A DNA stretch of 64,000 nt, taken from assembly GCA_037127315.1 (NCBI GenBank), contig JBBBDQ010000420.1, forward strand, positions 4,335,001-4,399,000. Direction: 5' to 3'. Shown one piece after another: positions 52,020 through 62,502 of this stretch (position 1 is the first letter of the stretch; each line of letters starts with the position of its first letter). Made by a program: the position numbers and the translations under genes. This stretch comes from Ascarosepion bandense (lineage: Eukaryota; Mollusca; Cephalopoda; Sepiida; Sepiidae). The notes under the pieces are model-generated. The model ran no database searches and had not been told where the DNA came from. It worked only from the letters and a program-made list of their open reading frames with translations.

Positions 52020-53155
52020 ATCGAATCTCTAATGTGGTCGATCGCAACATGGTATCTCAGCTCCAATCACTTTTTCACCGATGTAATGTGGCTTCCCCCT
52101 GTCTCTTCTGAAAATACTTCTGCTCCGATTCGCTTAGCTCTCTGGTGCCTCCTCTACATGAATTTAATCGAGGTACTAGATTTTTTTTTTAATCATTTCA
52201 CCCCGAGCAAGGCGGAAACGCCACTGATGTGCAGGGGGCTACATAAGTGTAAAAAGATTAATTAGAAAAGAGTGAGGAGTACAAACTAGTTAGAAAGGAA
52301 CAATAGAAAGCTGAGAAAGCAGGTGCGATGACAGATACATAGGTGAAGAGAAAGGGAAGGTTATACAGGGGTGGGGAGAGAGCTAGAGTCCACTGGTTAG
52401 TAGATGAGGATTGACTTTGCATTTAAATTTCTGGAGGTTGTAGCCGTCAGGAAAGCAAGAATGTGGGAGCGAGTTCCACAGGCGGGAAGTGCGAGAGAAG
52501 AAGCTGAAGGAATAGAATTGTCGTCTGCATTTGGCTAACCTGACTGTGAATGGGTGGGACCCAGATGCCAGTCTGGTTGCACGAGTAAACACCTGTTCAG
52601 GAGGCATCAGTGACTTAAGTTCGTCTGAGCAGAAGCCATGAAAGTATTTATAGAACAGACAAAGGGAGGCCACCTTTCGACGATGGGGAAGTGGCTGCAG
52701 TCGAGCCGCCAGATCAGTACCTATCACATTACAGACTCTCCTTTGGAGCCTGTCAAGAACACTGAGGAGAACGGCAGGGGCTAGCAACTGTTACAGTGAA
52801 GTCAATCAAATGTAACCACAACTTCTACTCCCTCAGCTTCTTTTCTCGCACTTCCCGCCTGTGAAATACCCTTCTGTATAATTACTTCCCTGACAGCTAC
52901 AATCTCCAAGAATTAAAATGTAATATCAATTGCCATCTCCTATCTCTTTTACTCGAATCCTTTCTCTGGCAACCCTGGTATCATGTTCTTTTCCCTGTCT
53001 ATTCTCTTGCAGTTCTCTTCACACCAGGGTTCTCATCCTTCTCTTACCCATTTTTATATCCCCTATAACCTTTCCCTCTTTCTCAACAGTCTCCTCTTAT
53101 GTAACCCCCTACGTACCAGTGGCAGTACTGCTTTGCTTGGGGTGAAGTGATTATA
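52020..53155 (+). pseudogene. Decayed CR1/Jockey-like LINE 3' end, plus, split by a second LINE
   Basis: 52020-52180 parallels the 30540-30680 part of the large LINE (CACTTTTTCACCGATGTAAT, GTGGCTTCCCCCTGTCTCTT, GAATTTAATCGAGGTACTAG). After a minus-strand LINE (52184-52790) it resumes with CTTCTTTTCTCGCACTTCCC, TTCCCTGACAGCTACAATCT, 3' UTR and the tail ACCCCCTACGTACCAGTGGC ... TTGCTTGGGGTGAAGTG (53103-53150). Many lesions. Confidence 0.7.
52184..52790 (-). pseudogene. Young CR1/Jockey-like LINE 3' fragment nested in another LINE
   Basis: Minus strand: 134-codon open frame 52787-52383 (LLSVLDRLQRRVCNVIGTDL, HRRKVASLCLFYKYFHGFCS, then YNLQKFKCKVNPHLL), 3' UTR and tail with GGCGTTTCCGCC (52211-52222 complement) and a poly(A) represented by T's at 52183-52191. 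No lesions, and nearly identical to the same region at 53740-54335, so this insertion is recent. 5'-truncated; no catalytic domain. Confidence 0.85.
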
Positions 53156-53738
53156 AAAATTAAAAATAGCAGTGTTTCAAAGATAAGAAAAAAGATGCAC
53201 TCAGATACCTTTCTCCCAGGAAGATATATCCTGTAGCACAGACACCCACATGAGTACTTCCACGAACACGACTATCTTAACCTTCTGAAGTCATGGTTTA
53301 AACGTTATTCATCCTCCTTTTCCTCATAATCGACACTTTTTACTCCCCACTCTTTCATTCATAGCATATACATCATTTTTCGTTATCATTTTAACAGTTA
53401 CTACCTTATGCAGGCTTGTATTAAGTGAGTTTTAACCAAAATAAGAGTGAGGTGATTCATTTACATATGATTATAAATACCTACGGCACAAAGATAGCTA
53501 TGGCTATTACCCATGATAGAGTTGAGTGCATAACACTTCATAAAAGTAAGTAACACTACACTACAAAAGAGACGGAGAAATATTTTCTGTCAATAGTTAC
53601 TGCTTTTATATGTTTATATCAATATAAAATTAAGTTTTTTATAAAGAAATCACTGCAGTTTATACACTAGCTTAAACTATTTTGTGATGCATTATTTAAA
53701 ATATTTCTACACTCTTGAAGCGGCTGAGTCACTTTTTT
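53156..53738. other. No feature seen
   Basis: Nothing recognised. Confidence 0.35.
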
Positions 53739-55317
53739 TTTAATCATTTCACCCCGAGCAAGGCAGAAATGCCACTGATGTGCAGGGGGCTACATAAATG
53801 TAAAAAAAGACTAATTAGAAAAGAATGAGGACTACAATCTAGTTAGAAAGGAGCAATAGAAAGCTGAGAAAGCAGGTGCGATGACAGATACATAGGTGAA
53901 GAGAAAGGGAAGGTTATACAGGGGTGGGGAGAGAGCTAGAGTCCACTGGTTAGTAGATGAGGATTGACTTTGCATTTAAATTTCTGGAGGTTGTAGCCGT
54001 CAGGAAAGCAAGAATGTGGGAGCGAGTTCCACAGGCGGAAAGTGCGAGAGAAGAAGCTGCAGGAATAGAATTGTCGTCTGCATTTGGCTAACCTGACTGT
54101 GAATGGGTGGGACCCAGATGCCAGTCTGCTTGTACGAGTAAACACCTGTTGAGGAGGCACCAGTGACTTAAATTCGTCCGAGCAGAAGCCATGAAAGTAT
54201 TTATAGAACAGACAAAGGGAGCCCACATTTCGACGATGGGGAAGTGGCTGCAGTTGAGCCGCCAGATCAGTACTTATCACATTACAGACTCTCCTTTGGA
54301 GCCTGTCGAGAACACTGAGGAGAACGGCAGGGGCGCCTGACCATAAATGGCAGCAGTCCTCCATGCACGGACGGATGATTGATTTGTATATATGCAGGAT
54401 GGATTCAGGCGGAAAAAACACCCTGGATCGACATAGTGACCCAACCTTCTTAGCAGTAGATTTTGCTATGGATTCAATATAGTGGTTCCATTTGAGATCT
54501 GAGGACAGGGTAAGTATGAGGAGGCGTAGTGTATTGCTCTCCGGGAGAATCGCTTGGTCCATGCTTATGGGAGGCAGGAGAAGTTGCCTGTAATGGTTGA
54601 CAGACAACATCTTGGTCTTAGACGAATTGAAGTTGACAAGCCACTTCTTGCTCCAGTTCACCACAGAGTGTAGATCCCGTTCAATGTCAGCAGCGAGATT
54701 ATGTCTGTCTACCACGACAGGTTTCTTACTGGTGCGGGAGTATATTGTAGTGTCATCTGCGTAGATGCCTACTTGGGACTTGATCTCATCTGGGAGGTCG
54801 TTGATGAAAATAAGGAAGAGCGTCGGGCCCAGGATAGAGCTCTGTGGGACACCAGCATTCGTGCTGTAGGACGAAGAGGCGCGCCCATTCAAAACGACCT
54901 TCATTTTGCGGTTATTTAAGAAAGATTGGATTAGGTCAAGCAGGCGACCGGTAATACCGTAACCCCGTAGTTTGCATAGGAGGCCAGAGTGCCAAACCCT
55001 GTCGAAAACATTGGAGATGTCCAGAGCAACCGCGCGAGCCTCGTCAGACTCATCAAGGGCCTGTAGCATGTAATCCGTTACGGTTGTTAGCAGGTCGGCC
55101 GTGGACCTGGCAAAACGGAAGCCATATTGCCTGTCAGAGAAGAGTTTGTGGGCAGTGAGATGATGAACTATTTCAGCATTGATTATGGCCTCGAATACTT
55201 TCCCGAATATCGGTAGAAGACTGATAGGGCGATAGTTGGATGGGTCCGAGGGCTCACAACAATTCTTAAATACAGGAACGACTGAAGAGAACTTCCAGCA
55301 TGCAAGAAAGCAGGATT
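53739..55317 (-). mobile_element. 5'-truncated CR1/Jockey-like LINE, minus
   Basis: Tail at 53739-53800 (plus TCACCCCGAGCAAGGCAGAA, ATGCCACTG), 3' UTR to 53935, then an open RT frame to about 55317, where homology to the large LINE stops. The tail stem here is GGCA/TGCC, in contrast to GGCG/CGCC in the near-identical copy at 52.2 kb. Confidence 0.85.
53936..55316 (-). CDS. LINE reverse transcriptase, intact but N-terminally truncated
   Basis: The frame is open from the truncation point (about 55316) to the stop at 53936, about 460 codons; the first ATG (55069) is internal. Motifs in order: NYRPISLLPIFGKVFEAIIN, KQYGFRF-type RQYGFRFARSTADLLT, motif A VALDISNVFDRVWHSG, GVPQSSILGPTLFLIFINDL, the YADDTTIY catalytic box, WSKKWLVNFNSSKTKMLSVN, SLCLFYKYFHGFCSDE, and a C-terminal NLQKFKCKVNPHLLTSGL. 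The endonuclease and RT start are missing, so it cannot act alone. The lack of lesions marks a young copy. It is open where the 28-31 kb copy has a stop. Confidence 0.85.
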
Positions 55318-55340
55318 TGTTTGTTTGGTAAATGTGAGAA

Positions 55341-55371
55341 TCTAAACATATTTCTAAATGTAACTTTGTCT

Positions 55372-55418
<47 letters not shown>

Positions 55419-56101
55419 TGTGTGTGTGTGTGTCCCTTACCTATAGACTCCGAAACGGCTCAACCGATTTTCTTGAAAATTTACGCAGTTGTACTATAAG
55501 CGTCTGCGAGTGTTCTTAGCTAGGTTTGTGTCAAGGCACCCCCGATAAATATCGAAAATCGATAATAGAAAAAATCGGGTTATAGATGGAGTAGTCCGAT
55601 TTTAATCAAATTTGATACACTCATAGACAAAGACATAAGAAACGATATTCAGAAGTTTCAAGGTTGCAGTTCTTACAATAGTGCAGAAAATCGATAATAT
55701 ATATCAATATAAAAGGCAAGATGTTTGTGTGTGTGTCTGTTTATCTGCCTGTATGTCTGTATTTCTTTCAGCCCTTTTATTTTAGTTTTTGCTTCGAGTT
55801 TGGCTCTAAGTAGGTATAATTGTAGTTCTTAATCTCAGCCATGATACCATTTACTCAGAGGACTTATTTAGCCTTCAAAATTCAGTTTACGACGAAGAAA
55901 ACTTATTTGATATCGATACCAGGAAATGAAAATTTGACTTACATCCATTCATTTTTCTTTCAGTCTACGGTTTCGCTTTAACTGGAAACAACTATTGCTT
56001 TTTAGTCTTTCGTGCCAACGTCCAAAGAGTCTGAGCTCCAGAGCCATGGATTAGTTTTAAAGCTTTCATTACACCCGACCAACGCTGGGCTATACTGCTA
56101 G
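55341..56101 (+). mobile_element. Non-autonomous Helitron, copy 2
   Basis: 5' TCTAAACATATTT after A; 3' hairpin CCCGACCAACGCTGGG, then CTATACTG, then CTAG (56098-56101). Collinear with copy 1 at 47390-48135. Copy 2 has a long (GT)n near its 5' end (55374-55434). It lies about 24 bp from the truncated end of a LINE. Confidence 0.8.
55374..55434. repeat. (GT)n microsatellite inside Helitron
   Basis: About 30 GT units with one CT; the homologous site in copy 1 is shorter and interrupted. Confidence 0.95.
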
Positions 56102-56164
56102 TAACTGATAAACGACTGCAAATTATGTTTCCATGAAATAAAAGTTTCCCGGATTGAAGAAGAA

Positions 56165-56755
56165 AAACAAACCATCCGCCCGTGTATTGAATACTGCTGC
56201 CACATCTGGTCGGGTGCCCCTGCTGTTCACCTCGATGCTCTTGACAGAATCTAACTTAGAATCTGTAATGTAATAGATACCGACTTGGCAGCTCGGCTGC
56301 AGTCGCTATCTCACCGGCGTGATGTGGCTTCCTTGTAACTCTTCTATAAATATTTCCATAGCTTTTGCTCCAATGAATTTAGATCACTGGTCCCTCCTAG
56401 GTATGAATTTACACGAGCTACTAGATTAGCAACTAGGTCCCAACCTTTTACAGTGAAACCGATAAAATGTTACTTCTCTAACAGCTTCTTTTATCGCAAC
56501 TCCCGCCTGTGGAATTCCCTTCCATATACTTACTTCCCCGACAGCTCCAATCTCCAGGAATTTAAATATAAGGTCAATAGGCATTTCCTATTTCACTACC
56601 TCGCATCCATTATCTCAATCTTTTTTCCCTCTACTCCACCCCTATCCTCGGTATTATCATCCGTCTATTACCCTCCTCTTGCACTCTTACGTTGACCCCT
56701 GCACATCAGTGGCGTTACCGCCTTGCTCGGGGTGATATGATTAAAAAAAAAAAAG
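56165..56755 (+). pseudogene. CR1/Jockey-like LINE 3' end with stops
   Basis: ACCATCCGCCCGTGTATTGA onward matches the RPCIEYCCHIWSG region. In-frame stops follow (e.g. after LDRI, and after ASL). The C-terminus reads LWNSLPYTYFPDSSNLQEFK. Tail GCACATCAGTGGCGTTACCG, CTCGGGGTGATATG, poly(A). Confidence 0.75.
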
Positions 56756-56761
56756 ATTTCC

Positions 56762-56898
56762 CATAACGAACCCCACTTTCTCACCATTTTTCCCTATGTA
56801 ATCCCCTGCGCAACAGTGGCAGTAGAATGCTTTGCTTGGGGTGAGAAGATTAAAAAACAAACAAACAAACAAACAAACAAACAAACAAACAAACAAAA
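56762..56898 (+). repeat. LINE tail fragment with (CAAA)n
   Basis: TATGTAATCCCCTGCGCAAC, AGTGGCAGTAGAATGCTTTG and CTTGGGGTGAGAAGATT, followed by (ACAA)n from 56856. It stands in tandem with the preceding LINE tail. Confidence 0.8.
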
Positions 56899-57597
56899 AT
56901 CTAACACTGAGATGTACACTAATATAAAAATATTCCTCTTACGAATGGAGGTAACAAGCCTGTTGGAAAATCTTATCAGAGGTTGTTATATTTTTAATCC
57001 AAAAGGATGTGACACTTGCTTCAACTTAAGATGAAAGACGTTTTCCTGGGTAACAAGGTCCTTATATGGTTATCAACAATCAACCTGAATAAACAAAGGT
57101 ATACTGCGAGAGGCTGTGCTTCGGTTGCTCTTGTAAAAGGAACGAGATAATTGACGCTAGAGAAACTGTTTACAATAATCTTTCTTTTAGAACGCCCCAC
57201 TTCATGTGTGATTGGTCTTTTATATTTACTGTTTTGTTTCGTTTTTTTTTAAAATAAATCTATTTCATTTCCTGACCGGCTTTTGCTCTGTGCTTTATAA
57301 ACACTTTATCGAACAATTCCTCTCTCCATTGACTTTTCCAGAAAGATACGTAATTGAAAAGAAACAAAATCTATACGATCTAAAATAGCAAAAAAAAAAA
57401 AGTTCTTTTACGTATGTTCCCTGCTGGTCTACGGACTAAGGGTATTTTAGTTTTCCACGACATTTTGTTTTTATAGATTTCACTTACGCACGACAACGAC
57501 TCGTCGTCGTTTGAAAAAGAAATAAAAAATCAACAAATTTGATTGGAATTTCTAAATTTTCAATATTTGAAATGAAACATTCTAATCATACATTCAG
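56899..57597. other. No feature seen
   Basis: Nothing recognised. Confidence 0.35.
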
Positions 57598-57880
57598 TTA
57601 AGTGCCATACGCGAAACACGCTTGGGCGATCATGTCTCGAAAGAGACATGACTGACTGGGCAGAAGATTATCCCGCAGTAGGTTGCCATTGCTTTCTGCG
57701 GTAGACTGGTTGCCAGCCAAGGCTATAGAACCCAATCTGTCCTGTTATTTAACCCATAACCGGAAGGAAGATACGGATTAATACATTTCCCAAGGGTATT
57801 TTGCGCGTAAGTGAATACAATGAATTCAACTGGAATTCCAACTCGGCTCCCCGATTTCTCGTTCCGTTACATCATACATT
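57598..57880 (-). repeat. OR-like tRNA SINE, near full length, minus
   Basis: Plus-strand order TTAAGTGCCATACGCGAAAC, GATCATGTCTCGAAAGAGAC, CCGCAGTAGGTTGCCATTGC, TGGTTGCCAGCCAAGGCTAT and GAATTCCAACTCGGCTCCCC. The extreme 5' end is cut. Confidence 0.8.
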
Positions 57881-57964
57881 GCGATCCTGTAAAATTTCTT
57901 CAGTTTTATTTTTACATAGAATTGGAATTCTCTCTAGTTTAATAAAGACCGTTTTGTATTTATT

Positions 57965-58050
57965 TGTATATATGAACAGGGATAGGGAGATGTGGAAAGC
58001 CATGGTCGCCTACGTCCTGAAAGGACAGGGCACATAGAAGAAAAAGAAGA
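57965..58050 (+). repeat. RTE 3' terminus fragment
   Basis: GGGATAGGGAGATGTGGAAA, GTCGCCTACGTCCTGAAAGG, ACAGGGCACATAGAAGAAAA; (GAA)-type tail. Confidence 0.8.
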
Positions 58051-58109
58051 AGAAATACGAACGAGTTATCTTCTTTGTGCAAATTGCCCATCTTTACTTT
58101 TTTATACAC

Positions 58110-58578
58110 ATGCATGAATTTGGAAACAAAGAAAAAACGTTCTGGATTGCTATCTGATATTTTTCCTTTTGTATGGAAGTGTATGTTGGATGATCTCATC
58201 AAGGATAAAGGAGAGGCTTGAGGCAGCAGAAATGTGGTTTTACAGATGGATGCTGAGGATACCATGGACAGAGCTCGTGAGCAACGACGAACTGTTCGAG
58301 AGGATGCAAACAAGAAAAAAGTCATACTTAACATCAGAAAAAGAGAGTTAAACTTCCTGGGACAAGAAATGAGGAAAGAGGGCCTGGGGAATCTAATACT
58401 CACAGGACAGATAGAAGGAAAGAAAGACAGGTGAAAACAGTGTGTAATATATTTGATAGGCTTGAGGAAATGGATGGCAGAGCGGGGTTTGGGAGAGATA
58501 CCAAGAGGAACGATATTAAGAGCGACAAGAGAGAGGGGTAAGTGAAAGTTCACGATCCTCTACGTCCCAAAGGCTCTC
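58110..58578 (+). pseudogene. RTE-like fragment, decayed
   Basis: LETKKKRSGLLSDIFPFVWK-like start, then ISSRIKERLEAAEMWFYRWM, LRIPWTELVSNDELFERMQT, frame change, ELNFLGQEMRKEGLGNLILT and GQIEGKKDR. It shows the uninterrupted version of the P-element target (TATGTTGGATGATCTCATCA, 58182-58201). Confidence 0.75.
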
Positions 58579-58996
58579 GCAGATTACAACGGAGAACATT
58601 CAACATTGACCACTTCGCACCCACACTGGTTGGGTGGGAGTGACGAAATGTTCTGTAATCAATAGTAAAGCCTCGTATCATAATATGATCAGCACCACGA
58701 ATTTACAGGCTGCAAGTCACCAAAATGGCAGCCATTTGTTTACTATTGCACAGGTTAGCTTAGAATTTTAGATCTGCACATGTGCTAGTGTTGCCAAGTT
58801 TCACTAATTTTTATTAAAAACTATCGGAGTTAGAAGAAAAAAATCGATTTGCATATAATTCTGGCACCCAGTGTACTTCAAGAATACCGCTCTCAGTAAT
58901 AATTCCTAAAAATAAACAAAATCGCCACCAGAATAAAAAGATTAGTAATAAACAATGACACCTAAAAGAAGAAAGAAAGACTTTTTTCGGTTTTTT
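58579..58996. other. Unassigned
   Basis: No repeat family recognised. CCAAAATGGCAGCCATTTGT (58711-58730) contains a YY1-like core, with no other promoter signal nearby. Confidence 0.35.
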
Positions 58997-59849
58997 AATA
59001 CTTTGCTTATTGGAGGCCACAACCTGAACAACATAAGATACGCGGACGATACAGTACTGATTGCGGACACGGAAAGGAAACTGCAAGATCTCATACAGAA
59101 AGTAGCAGTGGAGAGTGACAAGATGGGACTACAAATAAACTTTAAGAAAACTGAGTGCATGGTCATCAGCAAAAGATACAACCCAAAATGCCAAATACAG
59201 GTGGGGGATAACAGAATCAAACAAGTCCAAGAATTTAAGTACCTAGGAAGTGTTCTAACAGGAGATGGAAAGTGCGACACGGAGATTCGAAGGCGAATTG
59301 GCATGGCAAAGGACGCGTTCCAGAAGATGAGCAAAATACTAACACACAGGAAGATCTCAATAGAAACGAAGAAAAGAGTGCTAGACTGCTACGTGATGTC
59401 AGTTCTTCAGTACGGCTGTGAATGCTGGACAATATCATCGAAAATGAGGACAAAACTGGAAGCGGCCGAAATGTGGTTCTACAGAAGGATGCTACGGATA
59501 TCGTGGACTGAGCATACAAGCAACGACGAAGTGTTAGAAAGAATGGCAACAAAAAGGAAATTGATGCTGAGCATCAGGAAGAGACAACTGAAGTTCCTGG
59601 GACATGCAATGAGGAAGGAAAGCCTGGAGAACCTGATACTGACTGGTCAGATGGAAGGAAGGAGAGACAGAGGAAGGCAGCGGATAACATATTTGCAGGG
59701 CCTGATCAGGTGGATGACGGAACGGGGGTTGCCAGGAGCAACAGGAGCAAACATACTAAGAGCCACAAGGGATAGGGAGACGTGGAGATCCATGATCGCC
59801 TTCGTCCTGAAGGGACAGGGCACATAGAAGAAGAAGAATACTTTGCTTA
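58997..59849 (+). mobile_element. 5'-truncated RTE retrotransposon with 13-bp target duplication
   Basis: Insertion 59010-59836 is flanked by AATACTTTGCTTA at 58997-59009 and 59837-59849. It begins inside the RT just before the catalytic box (GHNLNNIRYADDTVLIAD) and ends with CACATA plus (GAA)4. Confidence 0.92.
59010..59827 (+). CDS. RTE reverse transcriptase, C-terminal part, open
   Basis: Open throughout: NIRYADDTVLIADTERKLQD (catalytic YADD), KMGLQINFKKTECMVISKRY, RIKQVQEFKYLGSVLTGDGK, RRRIGMAKDAFQKMSKILTH, SVLQYGCECWTISSKMRTKL, EMWFYRRMLRISWTEHTSND, KRQLKFLGHAMRKESLENLI, and ending MIAFVLKGQGT. The open frame extends upstream to an ATG at 58955, but those first 18 codons are flanking DNA outside the target duplication, so the start is chimeric. 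RT palm motifs A and B and the endonuclease are missing. Confidence 0.85.
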
Positions 59850-59999
59850 GCTTTGGAAAAGCATCTTCCGCTATCCCAATGCGCTTTCGGATTTCAGTGT
59901 CACTAAAACGGTTGTGAATAAACTACAGTCCATAAACTGCATGCAGTCCGGGATACATGCGTCTCACCAAATATTAGTAATTTTAAAAGAGAATTTTTT

Positions 60000-60465
60000 T
60001 TAATTGAGTTAATTTGCTTTCAAACAAATGTGTTTCATGTGAATTTTCTACTTCAAAAATATATGTTATATTTATTCATTAAATTGAGTTTTTATATTTC
60101 GTTTGAAATTTCCACTTTAAAATACTAATTAATAATTTTTTATTACTTTAAACAGAATTACTTTGTTTTTTAAATAAATATGTTTTCCTACTTTATAATA
60201 ATAATTAATAAAAATAATTACTTTTTTCTTAAAACAAGTTTATTTTGTCTTTCAAATGTGTTTCATGTGAAGATCTTACTTAAAAATACTTATTAATAAA
60301 ATTGTTTTCCTTTAAAGTTTAACCTCATTTACTTTGTTTTTCAAATAAAAGCATTCCATGTGAATCTTCTAGAGTACTTTAAAATATTAATTAATAAAAT
60401 GTGCCATTTGTTTATTTAAAAGCCTTTTATTATGTCTATTTTAAATATTAATTATTTTGGTTAAT
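60000..60465. repeat. Degenerate tandem repeat, about 90-115 bp
   Basis: Four to five diverged copies marked by AATGTGTTTCATGTGAA (60027), AATATGTTTTCCTACTTTA (60178), AATGTGTTTCATGTGAAG (60255) and AGCATTCCATGTGAATCTTC (60349), each followed by TTAAAATA-TTAATTAATAAAA. Confidence 0.6.
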
Positions 60466-60678
60466 ATACTATGCGGGTCTATAAAATTGTAAATTTTTAA
60501 ATGTGGTTTATACATTGAAAAGTTTGCTCACACCTGCTCTAAAGGATATTACCGGTAAGACCCAATGAACAAAAGTATGTCTTCAATTCGATACCCTCGA
60601 GTTTTAATTCAGCAGGGAAAAGAACACAACGATCACCACCTCCAAGCTAACATTTTTGTCCAACTCTCCCTTTGAAAT

Positions 60679-60983
60679 ATAGTGAGTCAGTTGAGTGCCA
60701 TACTTTATACACGCTTTGAGCGATCATGTCTTGGAAGAGACATGATTGACTGGCCAGAAGCTTATCCTGCAGTAGGTTGGCATTGTTTTCTGCTGGGTGC
60801 CAGCCAAGGCTATAGAACCCAATCTGCTCTATTATTTAACCCATAATTGGATGGAAGAGACGGATTAGTACCTTTCCCAAGGGTGTTTGTGCGTAAGTGA
60901 ATGCAAGGAATTTAACTGGAATTCGAACTCGGCACCCCGATCTCTCGTTCCGAGTCGATATCCACTGCACCACAACGCACATT
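60679..60983 (-). repeat. OR-like tRNA SINE, full length, minus
   Basis: Plus-strand AGTCAGTTGAGTGCCATACT at the 3' end through to CGATATCCACTGCACCACAA (60957-60976) at the head; B box region GGAATTCGAACTCGG at 60919-60933. Complete copy. Confidence 0.85.
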
Positions 60984-61000
60984 CTTAGTCAGCGAAAGTG

Positions 61001-61505
61001 GGTAAATTTTTATTTGTTCCCCGAAGGTCTTTACCCCGTCAAATCTTTCCAAAATATCCTTAATTCCGTGCAAATGTATATGCTCAAATCGATAATTGTT
61101 TATTGAAGAAACCTACCTTTTTTCATGTTATCGACCAGAAAAAAAAATCGGACTATATCTCACCCCTTACCACCGTTCTCATATCTGATTCACCGCTGAA
61201 TGACTTGAGGCGTAGGATACTTATTTCGGCGTATTTACTTCCTTTGAGCAGTTACTCTGCGATTTGTTTGGTTTCGGAACTCAATTTACGCCTAGTAATT
61301 GCAAAAAGGAAGTAACAAGGCTGAAAAATCGGCAAAGCGATAAGAAGTTCGATATTTTTCTGGTCGCTAATGTGAAAAAAGGGAGGTCTCGTTAATAAAC
61401 AATTATCGATTTTAGTTCAGCATTTACATTTGCAGGGAAAAAAGGATGTTTTGGAAAGATTTGAAGGGGTTAAAGGCCTTCAGGGAACAAATTAAAAATT
61501 TATCC
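61001..61505. mobile_element. Foldback element: 505-bp near-palindrome
   Basis: The left half from 61001 (GGTAAATTTTTATTTGTTCC, CCGAAGGTCTTTACCCC, CAAATCTTTCCAAAATATCC, AAATCGATAATTGTTTATTG) matches the reverse complement of the right half ending at 61505 at roughly 80-85%. The match continues through the inner parts (TTTTTTCATGTTATCGACCAGAAA) almost to the centre near 61240. Flanking AAAGTG at 60995-61000 and 61507-61512 may be a target duplication. No ORF of note. Confidence 0.75.
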
Positions 61506-61869
61506 TAAAGTGTTGTTCTGAATGTGTTCAAAATAAGCAAAACAGCTGTTGGCATTAAAATTTAAAATCATCAGCAATCTTTTCAGTTATGCAGAGATAT
61601 TCGGTCCAGAAAAGAAATTCAGAAAAAAAAAAAAAAAACCTTCCGCCTTGAAATATATCTAATTCACTAATATTCCGATAGATAGACGCATTAGATCAGA
61701 GATGTTAATTGTAAATTTCTCGAGAATCACTCAGAGAATGGTATGTTGTTTTTGTCTAGCAGTATATCAACATCTCTAAGAGTTATCTAATGCCGAAAGC
61801 TAAATATTTTTTACGCAATTTTATTTTTTTGAGATAATAATGATTTTTTGAGTGATACAAGATTTACTA
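61506..61869. other. No feature seen
   Basis: AT-rich; a poly(A) run at 61625-61640. Confidence 0.35.
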
Positions 61870-61990
61870 ATTAACTCATGACTAGGAGAAAAGAGATGGA
61901 TGGTTTTTGCGCGTAGGTGACTATAACGAATGCAACTGGAATTGAAAATCGGCTGTCAAATTAATAATTCCGAGCCACACGACCTGCTAC
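61870..61990 (-). repeat. OR-like SINE head, diverged, minus
   Basis: TTTGCGCGTAGGTGACTATA, CGAATGCAACTGGAATTGAA and AATCGGCTGTCAAATTAATA are the reverse of spacer, B-box region and head. It follows a 5S-like sequence on the same strand. Confidence 0.6.
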
Positions 61991-61994
61991 ACCT

Positions 61995-62112
61995 AAGCTT
62001 ACAAAATCTGGTATTCCTAAGCAGGCACCCATCTAAGTACTAACATAGTCTGACGTTGCTTAACTTCAGTAATCGTACAGGAACCGGTTTTCAAGATGAT
62101 GTGTCGGTAAAC
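61995..62112 (-). pseudogene. 5S rRNA-like sequence, diverged, head of composite SINE
   Basis: Minus strand: CATCTTGAAAACCGGTTCCT, GATTACTGAAGTTAAGCAAC, GTTAGTACTTAGATGGGTGC, GCTTAGGAATACCAG. It spans the full 5S length with many substitutions, followed 5-30 nt later by the SINE head at 61990. Same order and strand as 33159-32850. Confidence 0.65.
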
Positions 62113-62115
62113 CCC

Positions 62116-62502
62116 CCCCCGAGTAGAGGTTTACCATCAACGAAATCGTAATGATGAATGAGGCGTGTGATATGAATGGCGAAAAAGGCGGCCGGAAGTG
62201 AAGATTATGAGGAGGAAAAATGAAAACTAGCAAAAGCGTGAGTCTCTACCACAAAGAGGCATTACTTAGCAAAAAGTTGTTTCAGTGGGATTTTCTTCTA
62301 AGATTTGGAACACAGGGAAAATGACATTGATTCAACTCTATGGAAGTAGTCCAATTTGTAAAGGTCGGAAGTTGTTTTTTTAAAAAAAATCTGTATCACC
62401 CTAATGAAGCCAGTAAAGACAATAAGATACAAGAGATTACAGGATTGGGGAAGGATTATGTACAGAAACATTAATAAAGTGAGTAAGAGAAAAGAATAAT
62501 CT
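62116..62502. other. No feature seen
   Basis: Begins after a C10 homopolymer (62111-62120); nothing recognised. Confidence 0.35.
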
